Positions 44,407 through 52,630 of a DNA stretch of 64,000 bases are shown here, in pieces (position 1 is the stretch's first letter; each line of letters starts with the position of its first letter). The notes under the pieces were generated by a model that was given only the letters and a program-made list of their open reading frames with translations, was not told the origin of the DNA and made no database searches. The translations under genes and the position numbers were made by a program. This DNA comes from UBA5069 sp963773745 (GTDB taxonomy: Bacteria > Chloroflexota > Anaerolineae > Caldilineales > Caldilineaceae), in NCBI GenBank assembly GCA_963773745.1, contig CAVZCL010000005.1:2294001-2358000 (forward strand), written 5' to 3'.

Positions 44407-45597
44407 GTGACGAACGGAACGTTTTTTCAACGGCTCATGATGGTCGCTGCCTTCGTGGTGGCAATGTACCTTTTCTGGCTGTTGCGCGGTACGTTCATTA
44501 ACGTGTTCCTTGCCGTCTTGATTGGCGTCGCCCTCACCATTCCCACCCAGGCGATGGAGAAGCGAGGCGTGCGGCGCATGGTGGCACTTCTGATATCCAC
44601 TGCCCTCATGCTTGCTGCGTTCCTGATACTGACGCTCCTGATCGTGCCCGCGCTGGTTCAGCAAGGCACAGAACTCGTTGTGTCGCTGGGCTCCTCCATT
44701 TTGGCGTTGCGCGATAACTACGCAGCGCTTGCAGCCTCAGATACAACCGTGGGCGCAATTTTGCCGCCTCTTCCCTCGCAAATTGGAGAGGCGCTTGACT
44801 CTTCCGTCGCGCAGGCGGACTTCCTTGAACTGGCTCGCAACCTGCTTTCAGGAGCCGTTGCGCCGGTGCTTCAGGGCATCGGCCTTGTCGCAGGGCTCAT
44901 CTTCCAGCTCGGATTCCTTCTCTTGCTGGGCATTTGGTTTGCAATCGACCCGGACCCGCACCTCACAGGCTTGCTCTATCTCTTCCCACGCGGCGCGCAG
45001 CCACGCGTGGTGGAAGTGTGGGATACGCTGTACCACGAGTTGTCGGGCTGGCTGAAGGCACAGACAATTTCGATTGGCATTACGATGGTGCTGGTCTACG
45101 TGCTGCTGGGGCTTCTGCTGGGGCTTCCCTTTGCGCTGGTGGTTGCCGTCTTTGCGGGCGTGGCCACCTTCATTCCGAACATCGGCGCCTTCCTGCCCAT
45201 TATTCCCATTCTGATCTTCGGCCTTGCGTCGCCAACGCCTGAACGCATCCTGATCTGGCTGGTTGTCTATCTGCTAATCCAGCTGGCGGAGAGCAACTTC
45301 ATCACGCCGTCGGTCGTCAAGAACCAATTGGACATCCCCGCTGGCGCGTTGTTGGTCTTCCAGCTTATCGCAACGGTCATCTTCGGTGCTTTGGGGCTGC
45401 TGCTTGCTGTACCGCTCTTCGCCGTGATTATTGTGCTCGTGCGCGAACTGTACTCGTACGACACGCTCGGCCTTCGCTCAGGCAGCGTCACAATTGCTGA
45501 TGTACGCGAGTCCGCAGGAGCTGAAGAAGAACAGTCAGAAACCGCGCCGGCAGAACCGGCAACCCGGGTTGTGCCCATTGATAGTGCCGCGCGTTGA
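44407..45597 (+). CDS. AI-2E family transporter-like membrane protein (PerM/YdiK superfamily)
   Basis: 396 residues from a GTG. About eight helices: two N-terminal (MMVAAFVVAMYLFWLLRG; FLAVLIGVALTIP), an extracytoplasmic loop region, then a C-terminal bundle with ALVVAVFAGVATFIPNIGAF and a PSVVKNQLDIPAGALLVFQL segment, which are family motifs. The C-terminal tail is acidic. Members have been linked to autoinducer-2 export or Na+/H+ exchange; the substrate here is unknown. Its place between iolB and the transaldolase-like gene does not prove a role in inositol transport. Confidence 0.82.
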   Translation: MTNGTFFQRLMMVAAFVVAMYLFWLLRGTFINVFLAVLIGVALTIPTQAMEKRGVRRMVALLISTALMLAAFLILTLLIVPALVQQGTELVVSLGSSILALRDNYAALAASDTTVGAILPPLPSQIGEALDSSVAQADFLELARNLLSGAVAPVLQGIGLVAGLIFQLGFLLLLGIWFAIDPDPHLTGLLYLFPRGAQPRVVEVWDTLYHELSGWLKAQTISIGITMVLVYVLLGLLLGLPFALVVAVFAGVATFIPNIGAFLPIIPILIFGLASPTPERILIWLVVYLLIQLAESNFITPSVVKNQLDIPAGALLVFQLIATVIFGALGLLLAVPLFAVIIVLVRELYSYDTLGLRSGSVTIADVRESAGAEEEQSETAPAEPATRVVPIDSAAR

Positions 45598-45671
45598 GTC
45601 GCCGGCCATGAGATTCGCACACCAGTTGAACGGCCTTATGCCACCGTCAGAATTCCGACAAGGAGCAGACA

Positions 45672-46764
45672 ATGACAACGATTTTGACCCGCTCGCCGCT
45701 GGCCGAGACTGCGGCCACGACGCCCACCGACTACTGGAATGACTCATGCTCGATTGAAGAGCTCACCTATGCCATCGAGAATGGCGCTGTGGGCGCAACG
45801 AGCAACCCGACGATTGTGCACAACGTGCTCAAGCAGGAGATGCACCTCTGGCGCGAGCGCATCAACACGATCATTGCCGAGAACCCCACTGCAACCGAGG
45901 ACGAGATTACCTGGCAGGTCATTGAAGAGGTGGCCGTCAAGGGGGCGGAGCTGCTGCTGCCCGTCTTTGCGCGCGAGGGCGGCCGCAAGGGCAGGCTCTC
46001 TATCCAGACCAACCCCACCTTCTATCGCGACGCCGCACGCATTGCCGCGCAGGCCATTCACTTTGCCACGCTCGCACCCAACATGCAGGTGAAGATTCCT
46101 GTTACACATGCGGGCATTGCCGCAATTGAGGAAGCCACCGCGGCCGGCGTCAACATCAACGCGACCGTCTGCTTCTGCGTGCCGCAGGCGCTGGCCGTTG
46201 CCGAAGCGGTGGAGCGCGGCCTCGACCGGCGCGCCGCTGCGGGCTTGCCGGTTGAGGATATGTCGCCCGTCTGCACAATCATGGTGGGGCGCATGGACGA
46301 CTGGATTCACATTCTGGCAAAGCGGGATAGCGTGCTGATTCCGCCCGGCTATGCAGACTGGGCCGGCGTGGCGTGCATCAAGCACGCGCATGCGCTCTAC
46401 CAGCAGCGCGGCTTCCGCACACGGTTGCTGGCTGCCGCCTACCGCCACCAGCTGCACTGGACGGAGTTGATTGGCGGCGACGTTGTGCTCACGATTCCCT
46501 ACGAGTGGCAGAAGCTCTTTAATGCATCGGATATCCCCGTGAAGCGCGCGCTTCGACGAGCCGGTGCCCGCCGAAATCGTGCGGACGCTGCTGGAGAAGT
46601 TTCCCGACTTCCGGCGCGCCTATGCCGCCGATGGCCTATCGACGCAGGAGTTTGACAGCTTCGGCCCCACGGTACGCACGCTGCGCAGCTTCATCGCCTC
46701 CTACCATGACCTGCAGGCGCTCATTCGTGACTTCATGCTGCCCAACCCGGATGTGAAGCGCTAG
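45672..46764 (+). CDS. Transaldolase-like class I aldolase in the inositol locus, one frameshift
   Basis: About 363 residues when repaired. NGAVGATSNPTIVHNVLKQE is the N-terminal transaldolase motif. The Schiff-base lysine is in NMQVKIPVTHAGIAAIEEAT, and INATVCFCVPQALAVAEAVE matches the family. The frame breaks near 46548 in GCGCGCGCTTC, and the C-terminus resumes as RFDEPVPAEIVRTLLEKFPD through VRTLRSFIASYHDL. The position between iolB and iolD suggests it acts on an inositol-derived deoxyketose, possibly in place of the class II aldolase IolJ, which is not seen here. That is inference. The ATG at 45672 follows CAAGGAGCAGACA. Confidence 0.78.
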
Positions 46765-47002
46765 CCGAGCCGTCGTGGGTGCCGTGGCACGCGGCCAACC
46801 ATGAGCATGCCGGCACCGTTGAAGCGGCTACGCTGTGGTCCGACGCGCTGGCGCACCTGCTGGACAGCATTGATGCGGCGGCATCCTGCCCTTTGCAAAC
46901 TTGATGGTCACCGGCCGCTATGCTGGCTTTCTCGCGCATGCCACAGCGGCCTTTGGCGCACTGGTGGGCGTTGGCACGCAGCACCTGGTGCGCCACAACT
47001 GA
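46761..47002 (+). pseudogene. Unidentified coding remnant between the transaldolase-like gene and iolD
   Basis: A protein-like stretch with no start of its own: LAEPSWVPWHAANHEHAGTV then EAATLWSDALAHLLDSIDA. After a frame change near 46885 it continues GILPFANLMVTGRYAGFLAH then ATAAFGALVGVGTQHLVRHN and stops at 47000-47002. Codon composition looks native. It could be the degraded end of a kinase or isomerase gene or an extension of the preceding gene. I recognise no family. The 30 bases to the iolD ATG carry its ribosome-binding region (CGGAGATTCTC). Confidence 0.4.
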
Positions 47003-47031
47003 GGCAGCACGCACACATTCCGGAGATTCTC

Positions 47032-48936
47032 ATGGCAACAAACCCCTTTCCTACAGAACGGCTGACCACCGCGCAGGCAATCGTGCGTTTTCTGGCCGTG
47101 CAGTATGTGGAGCGCGACGGCCTGCGCCACCGCTTCTTCGACGGCTGCTTCGGCATCTTTGGCCACGGCAACGTGGCGGGCATGGGCCAGGCGTTGCAGC
47201 AGTACAGCCACCTGCTGCGCTACTATCAGACGCGCAACGAGCAGGCCATGGTGCACACTGCGGCTGCCTATGCGAAACACACCAACCGGCTGCGCACGCT
47301 CGTCTGCACCACGTCGATTGGCCCGGGCGCAACCAACATGGTGACGGGTGCCGCCGCCGCCACCGTAAACCGGCTGCCCGTGCTGCTGCTCCCCGGTGAC
47401 ATCTTTGCGCGCCGCAATGTCGCGCCCGTGCTGCAGCAGGTGGAGTCACCCGGCTCGCAGGATTTCTCGGCGAACGACTGCTTCCGGCCGGTGTCGCGCT
47501 ACTGGGACCGCATCAATCGTCCCGAACAGATCATCACCGCTCTGCCGGAGGTGATGCGCGTGCTCACAAGCCCGGCGGACACGGGCGCCGTGACGCTTGC
47601 CCTGCCCGAGGATGTGCAGACCGAAGCATTCGATTTCCCGGTCGAGCTCTTTGCCGAGCGCACGTGGCGCATTCCGCGCGCGCGCCCCGATGCAGTTGCG
47701 CTGGCGCGCGCCGCCGAGTGGATTCGCGCCGCCAAACGCCCGCTCATCATTGCCGGCGGCGGCGTGCACTACAGCGAAGCCACGGCCGACCTCGCGGCCT
47801 TTGTCGACCTCACGGGCATCCCCGTGACCGAAACGATGGCCGGCAAGGGCGCGCTGCGCTTTGATAACCCCCTTTGCCTGGGCTCCGTGGGCGCAACCGG
47901 GACATCGGCGTCCGTCGAAATCGCACGCGATGCCGACCTGGTGATCGGCATCGGCACCCGCTACAGCGACTTCACCACGGCGAGCAAGACGCTCTTCGCC
48001 AATCCCAGCGTGCGCTTCATCAACATCAACGTAGCCGAATTTGACGCCTTCAAGCACGCCGCCCTGCCGCTTGTAGGCGACGCACGCGCCACCCTGACCG
48101 AGCTGGCGGAAGCGCTGATGGGTCATCGGGCTGAGCATGACTACACGCAACGCGCCGTTTCCCTGCACGACGCCTGGGAAGCAGAGGTTGACCGCATCTA
48201 TGCCATGCGCGCCTCGCCCTACCCCAGCCAGGGCGAGGTGATTGGCGCCGTCAACGAGCTGGGCAACCCCGATGCCGTCATGGTCTGCGCGGCCGGCAGC
48301 CTGCCGGGGGACTTGCACAAACTCTGGCGCACACGCCACCCGCGCCAATATCACCTCGAGTACGGCTACTCGACCATGGGCTACGAGATTGCCGGCGCGC
48401 TCGGCGTCAAGATGGCCGAGCCGCAGCGCGAGGTCTACGTGATGGTGGGCGACGGCTCCTACCTCATGCTCTCCAACGAGGTCATCACCTCAATTCAGGA
48501 GGGCTACAAGCTGACGATTGTGCTGCTCGACAACGCCGGCTACAAGAGCATTGGCGCCCTCAGCCGCTCGCTCGGCCAGGAGGGCTTCGGCACGCGCTAC
48601 GCCTTCCGTGCCGAGGACGAACTGGTGACCGATACGACCACGACGCAGTTCCCCGCCGCCCTGCCCGTGGACCTGGCCATGAATGCACGCAGCCTGGGCG
48701 CGCACGTCATCGAGACCGATTCGTATGACGGGCTTGTGGCGGCCCTCCGCGAGGCGCAACTGATTGACCACACGGTGGTGATTTACGTACCGGTCGATCG
48801 CTACATCGGCGTGCCGGGTTACGCCTGGTGGGATGTGCCCGTGGCTGAGGTGAGCGAGATGGACAGCGTTAACGCGGCGCGCGAGGAGTGGGCCGAGCAG
48901 CGAGCGCAAGAGCGGTACTTCCTGCACGGCGAGTAA
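47032..48936 (+). CDS. iolD: 3D-(3,5/4)-trihydroxycyclohexane-1,2-dione acylhydrolase (decyclizing)
   Basis: Thiamine-diphosphate enzyme that opens the ring of trihydroxycyclohexanedione to 5-deoxy-glucuronate. It has 634 residues, the normal length. The longer open frame begins at 46801 but overlaps the remnant upstream, so ATG 47032 is chosen. DGCFGIFGHGNVAGMGQAL and YYQTRNEQAMVHTAAAYAKH (with the ThDP-activating Glu) are at the N-terminus. The ThDP/Mg motif is YVMVGDGSYLMLSNEVITSI, with LLDNAGYKSIGALSRS after it. ENDCFRPVSRYWDRI-like sequence (ANDCFRPVSRYWDRI) is specific to IolD among ThDP enzymes. A 260-bp space holding two large dyads follows. Confidence 0.94.
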   Translation: MATNPFPTERLTTAQAIVRFLAVQYVERDGLRHRFFDGCFGIFGHGNVAGMGQALQQYSHLLRYYQTRNEQAMVHTAAAYAKHTNRLRTLVCTTSIGPGATNMVTGAAAATVNRLPVLLLPGDIFARRNVAPVLQQVESPGSQDFSANDCFRPVSRYWDRINRPEQIITALPEVMRVLTSPADTGAVTLALPEDVQTEAFDFPVELFAERTWRIPRARPDAVALARAAEWIRAAKRPLIIAGGGVHYSEATADLAAFVDLTGIPVTETMAGKGALRFDNPLCLGSVGATGTSASVEIARDADLVIGIGTRYSDFTTASKTLFANPSVRFININVAEFDAFKHAALPLVGDARATLTELAEALMGHRAEHDYTQRAVSLHDAWEAEVDRIYAMRASPYPSQGEVIGAVNELGNPDAVMVCAAGSLPGDLHKLWRTRHPRQYHLEYGYSTMGYEIAGALGVKMAEPQREVYVMVGDGSYLMLSNEVITSIQEGYKLTIVLLDNAGYKSIGALSRSLGQEGFGTRYAFRAEDELVTDTTTTQFPAALPVDLAMNARSLGAHVIETDSYDGLVAALREAQLIDHTVVIYVPVDRYIGVPGYAWWDVPVAEVSEMDSVNAAREEWAEQRAQERYFLHGE

Positions 48937-48956
48937 GCCGCAGCGCAGAACGGAAC

Positions 48957-49052
48957 GGCAGTACACAGATTTCACAGATCGAACAGATAACAACAGATAG
49001 TTCCCCTGCCATTCCGCAGTTATCTGTGCTGTTCCTGTGAAATCTGTATGCC
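48957..49052. repeat. Imperfect inverted repeat (ACAGATTTCACAGAT type) after iolD
   Basis: ACACAGATTTCACAGATC and GAACAGATAAC on the left (about 48963-48991) mirror GTTATCTGTGCTGTTCCTG and TGAAATCTGT on the right (about 49019-49048). It is a probable terminator or short repetitive element; words of this kind recur widely in bacterial intergenic DNA. Confidence 0.6.
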
Positions 49053-49080
49053 GTTTTTCGCTTCATCACCGGCGTTTTCA

Positions 49081-49287
49081 GGGCTTCTCAGAGAGTCAGA
49101 ATGAGATGTGGCAAGCGCCAACAGCAACCTCACCCCCGGCCCCTCTCCAGAAATTGGAGAGGGAGGGGGACACAATGGTCACGCCGGAGATGGTGATCTC
49201 GGCGGTGCTGTATCCCTCTCGAAATTCTGGAGAGGCGGGGTGAGGTTGCTGTTGGCGTTTCACACCTCATTCTGACTTTAGAAGCCC
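49081..49287. repeat. 207-bp dyad element with a dispersed 32-bp word
   Basis: Outer arms starting GGGCTTCT and ending AGAAGCCC enclose GTCAGAATGAGATGTG with its mirror CACACCTCATTCTGAC, then CGCCAACAGCAACCTCACCC with its mirror. Inner smaller hairpins are CTCTCCAGAAATTGGAGAG and CCCTCTC...GGAGAGG. Positions 49117-49148 repeat 7779-7810 exactly. It resembles a miniature non-coding repeat element; no target-site duplication is evident. No gene lies between here and the permease start. Confidence 0.65.
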
Positions 49288-49516
49288 AGGCGTTTCCAAT
49301 TCGCGTTGACACGCATGCGCGCCTGTGCTAATCTCATAAACACATCCATTGCGCAAAACGACATACGTAGCGCTTGCACCTCTCTCTGCGCTTACCGGAT
49401 TCTCCGCCTGGTGCAGCATGCCTGCCACTGCATCAGACGGCACACTGGCACGCAACGGGGCAACATGCTGGCCAATCTCTCCGCAACCTCTCACGCACCC
49501 TCACGCGCCGGCGCGC

Positions 49517-50488
49517 ATGCGCGCCACCACCAGCCGGTTTGCCGCCGGCGTCGCCCTGCTGAGCCTGGCAGGGCTGCTGATCTTCTTCGCGCTTGCCGCC
49601 GACAATTTCCTCTCGCCGCTCGCCCTCACGAACATCGCCTCGTTCGCGGGCGTCTTCGGCATTATCGTCGTCGGCGTTGCCATGCTCATGATCGGGGGCG
49701 AATTTGATCTCTCCGTGGGCGCGGTGCTGGCCGTGGCGGGCTTCCTCTTCGCCATCGTCCTCAACGCCGGCTACTCTGTATGGGTGGCCGCGCTGCTGTC
49801 GATTGGTGCGGGCGCCGCGCTCGGCCTCGTCAACGGGCTGATCGTCGTCTCTACGGGCATCCCCTCCTTCATCACCACACTGGGCACCATGCTGGCCTTC
49901 CGCGGCATTGCCCGCGCCATGGGCGGCGGCGATTTCGCCAAGTATACCGGCGAATCCCCCTGGCTCTTTGGCGTGCTCAACGGCCCGGTGACGCGCCTCA
50001 ATCAGGCCTTCATGCCGGCGGGCAACCTGCGCATGTCGGTATTCTGGTTTCTGGCGATTGCGCTCATTGCCAGCATCGTCATGGGGCGCATGCGCTTCGG
50101 CAATTGGGTCTACGCCGTGGGTGGCAACCGCGACGCAGCGATGGCGCAGGGTGTGCCCGTGCGTAGCGTCAAGCTCACCCTCTTTGCGCTCTCGGGCCTG
50201 CTGGCGGCATTTGCCGGCGTGGTGCAGTTCGCCGAGCGCGGCAGCATTGACCCGCTGCGCGGCCAAGGCTGGGAACTGATGGCGGTCGTCGCCTGCGTCA
50301 TCGGCGGCATCCCGCTCACGGGCGGCGCGGGTGCGGTCTTCGGGGCGGTAATCGGCGTCTTTATCCTCCAGGTGCTGGAGCAGGGGCTCGTACTCATGGG
50401 CGCGTCGGTGCAGGTCTTCCGCGCCATCGTCGGATTCATCCTTATCCTCTCCGTGATGTTCACATCGTGGCTCAGCCGTACAGAGTAA
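49517..50488 (+). CDS. Sugar ABC transporter permease (RbsC/BPD_transp_2 family), first of two
   Basis: About 323 residues if started at ATG 49517; an earlier ATG at 49418 is possible. About nine to ten helices. The motif IGGEFDLSVGAVLAVAGFLF is the family hallmark (E-x-D-L-S-V-G), followed by VNGLIVVSTGIPSFITTLGT. The cytoplasmic coupling loop is YAVGGNRDAAMAQGVPVRSV. It forms, with the second permease at 52631, the membrane part of an importer for a monosaccharide or cyclitol. Its place after iolD points to myo-inositol. Confidence 0.88.
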   Translation: MRATTSRFAAGVALLSLAGLLIFFALAADNFLSPLALTNIASFAGVFGIIVVGVAMLMIGGEFDLSVGAVLAVAGFLFAIVLNAGYSVWVAALLSIGAGAALGLVNGLIVVSTGIPSFITTLGTMLAFRGIARAMGGGDFAKYTGESPWLFGVLNGPVTRLNQAFMPAGNLRMSVFWFLAIALIASIVMGRMRFGNWVYAVGGNRDAAMAQGVPVRSVKLTLFALSGLLAAFAGVVQFAERGSIDPLRGQGWELMAVVACVIGGIPLTGGAGAVFGAVIGVFILQVLEQGLVLMGASVQVFRAIVGFILILSVMFTSWLSRTE

Positions 50489-50578
50489 GCCTAGCAGACG
50501 TGTTGCTTCGGACAGTCCAGCTATCGCGTCGCCATGGCAGACTCCGTTTTCCGCTGATTCAGTCGAAAGGAAGAGGTT

Positions 50579-52501
50579 ATGTCAGGCAAGACGATGTATC
50601 GACTCATGACTTTGCTCATGCTCTTTGCCATGCTGCTTGTTGCCTGCACGCCAGGCGCCATGCAGCAGCCGGCCGCACCTGCTGCGGCCACCGCCGCGCC
50701 CGCTGAGGAGCCGGGCGGTGAAGCCGCGCAAGGCGCGGCGCCGGCTGCCGCTGCGGACGCGCCGCTCAACATCTACGTCGTTCAGCACGCACTCTGCGCG
50801 TGGGACTCGTGGTGGTGCACATTGGCCGACGCCGTTGCACAGGCCGAGAGCGACTTCAACGTCAACGCCACCGTGCTCGGCCCCGACAAGTTCGACCTCG
50901 AGAAGGTCGCCCAATTGATTGACCAGGCTGTGGCCGCCAAGCCCGACGGCATCGCCGTCACCGTCACCGATCCCGACCTCTTCCGCGATCCAATCAATCG
51001 TGCGATTGCGGCGGGCATTCCGGTCGTGGCCTTCAACGCCGGCGCCGGCCCTGATGAGGACAACATCCCCTACCTCACCTACATTGGTCAGGACGAGTTC
51101 CAGGGCGGTTACCTGGGCGGCAAGCGGCTGGCAGAAGGCGGCGGCACGGGCGGTGTCTGCATCAACCACCAGGTGGGCGGCACAAACCAGGACAAGCGCT
51201 GCGCCGGCTTCCTTGATGCAATGGAAGAAGCAGGCATTCCGGCCGAGGTGCTGGGCATCAGCGATGACCCCGCCTCCTCGCAAACCACCATCAGCGACTA
51301 CTTCGCCGCCAACCCCGACACCGACATTGTGATGACGTTGGGGCCGAACGGAGCCAATCCCTTCTACGCCTTCCTTGAGGAGTCCGGCCTCGACAACATC
51401 AAGCACGGAACCTTTGACACCAGCCCCGAAATCAACGCAGCCATCGAGGATGGCCGCACCATGTTCGGAATCGACCAGCAACCCTATCTCCAGGGCTACG
51501 GAGCGATTGGCACGCTCTCAATGGCGGTGCGCTACGGCATTTTGCCGGCGCTGCCCGTCTGCGCCACCGGCCCGGGCTTTGTGACCAAGGCGAATCTCGG
51601 CTTCACGCCGGACCCAGGCCGCCCGGTCAAGATTGTGGCGGTGCAGCACGCCCTGTGCGCGTGGGATGCCTTCTGGTGTGTCGTGGAAAAGGGACTGACC
51701 GATGCCGCCGCCGCACGCGGTGCGGAAATCCAGATTCTGGGCCCTGACAAGTTTGATCTTGAGAAGGTGGCTCAACTGATTGACCAGGCTGTGGCCGGCC
51801 AACCCGACGCGCTGGCCGTCACCGTTACCGATGCAGACCTCTTCCGCGAGCCAATCCAGCGCGCGCTGGACGCAGGCATTCCCGTTGTTGCCTACAACGC
51901 CGGCTCCGGCCCGGACGTCGACAACATTGGTTACATGACCTACCTGGGGCAGGATGAGTACCAGGGAGGCTATCAGGGTGGCAAGCGGCTGGCAGAAGGC
52001 GGCGGCACGGGCGGTGTCTGCATCAACCACCAGGTGGGCGGCACAAACCAGGACAAGCGCTGCGCCGGCTTCCTTGATGCAATGGAAGAAGCAGGCATTC
52101 CCGCCGAAGTGCTGGGCATCAGCGATGACCCCGCCTCCTCGCAAACCACAATCAGCGACTACTTCGCCGCCAACCCCGACACCGACATCGCCATGACACT
52201 GGGGCCGAACGGGGCTATCCCCTTCTACGGCTTCCTCGAGGAGTCCGGCCTGGATGCAGGCGCGATCAAGCACGGCACCTTTGACCTTGGTGCGGAGATC
52301 GTGGCCGCCATCAAGGATGGCCGCACGATGTTCGCGATTGATCAGCAGCCCTATCTGCAAGGCTACGGCGCTGTACAGGCGCTGGTGCTCAACCTGCGCC
52401 AGGGCATTACGCCGGCGCTGCCCGTGAGCGCCACTGGCCCGGGCTTTGTGGACGCAAAGACCGTTGACCTTGTCTCGTCGCTTTCCGGCACCTACCGCTA
52501 G
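50579..52501 (+). CDS. Tandem-duplicated sugar/inositol ABC substrate-binding lipoprotein
   Basis: 640 residues, twice the usual size. The N-terminus has a signal peptide and lipobox (LMLFAMLLVACTPG), then an Ala/Pro linker. Two complete Peripla_BP_4-type domains follow. Domain 1 (about 62-345) starts LNIYVVQHALCAWDSWWCTL and domain 2 (about 352-640) starts VKIVAVQHALCAWDAFWCVV. Both contain LGPDKFDLEKVAQLIDQAV, FNAG/YNAG and GIDQQPYLQGYGA-type motifs. Domain 2 has no signal peptide. The 209 bp at 51119-51327 and 51980-52188 differ at only three positions, though the rest has diverged. The protein should deliver cyclitol or sugar to the flanking permeases. Family pairing with iol genes supports inositol as ligand. 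Confidence 0.9.
   Translation: MSGKTMYRLMTLLMLFAMLLVACTPGAMQQPAAPAAATAAPAEEPGGEAAQGAAPAAAADAPLNIYVVQHALCAWDSWWCTLADAVAQAESDFNVNATVLGPDKFDLEKVAQLIDQAVAAKPDGIAVTVTDPDLFRDPINRAIAAGIPVVAFNAGAGPDEDNIPYLTYIGQDEFQGGYLGGKRLAEGGGTGGVCINHQVGGTNQDKRCAGFLDAMEEAGIPAEVLGISDDPASSQTTISDYFAANPDTDIVMTLGPNGANPFYAFLEESGLDNIKHGTFDTSPEINAAIEDGRTMFGIDQQPYLQGYGAIGTLSMAVRYGILPALPVCATGPGFVTKANLGFTPDPGRPVKIVAVQHALCAWDAFWCVVEKGLTDAAAARGAEIQILGPDKFDLEKVAQLIDQAVAGQPDALAVTVTDADLFREPIQRALDAGIPVVAYNAGSGPDVDNIGYMTYLGQDEYQGGYQGGKRLAEGGGTGGVCINHQVGGTNQDKRCAGFLDAMEEAGIPAEVLGISDDPASSQTTISDYFAANPDTDIAMTLGPNGAIPFYGFLEESGLDAGAIKHGTFDLGAEIVAAIKDGRTMFAIDQQPYLQGYGAVQALVLNLRQGITPALPVSATGPGFVDAKTVDLVSSLSGTYR
51119..51327 (+). repeat. Internal direct repeat, copy 1 (in substrate-binding protein gene)
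   Basis: Matches 51980-52188 at all but three positions over 209 bp, including the first 122 bp without change. The encoded residues (AEGGGTGGVCINHQVGGTNQ onward) are identical. Confidence 0.9.
51980..52188 (+). repeat. Internal direct repeat, copy 2 (in substrate-binding protein gene)
   Basis: Second copy of 51119-51327, offset by 861 bp, a multiple of three, so the frame is kept. Confidence 0.9.
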
Positions 52502-52535
52502 TTGCCCTGCGGGGCATTGCCGCCTCGAATTCAAC

Positions 52536-52571
52536 GCCTCCTGTGCGCACGTCGCTGTGCGCACAGGAGGC
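52536..52571 (+). terminator. Stem-loop between binding-protein and permease genes
   Basis: GCCTCCTGTGCGCAC and GTGCGCACAGGAGGC form a perfect 15-bp stem with a six-base loop, 35 bases after the binding-protein stop. Stem-loops at this position commonly stabilise or partly terminate transcripts, so that the binding protein is made in excess of the membrane subunits. Confidence 0.65.
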
Positions 52572-52630
52572 CGTACAGTCTGGAACCGCTCTTGACTGCC
52601 GCCACGCACACGCCCGAATCACATCCAGTC

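Noticed and set aside
45672..46764. Programmed frameshifting in the transaldolase-like gene
   Set aside because: No slippery heptamer or downstream pseudoknot is evident, and similar breaks occur in many unrelated genes, so an indel error is simpler.
46801..47031. In-frame N-terminal extension of IolD
   Set aside because: Arg/Cys/Trp-rich non-conserved sequence that overlaps a different coding remnant; IolD normally starts near 47032.
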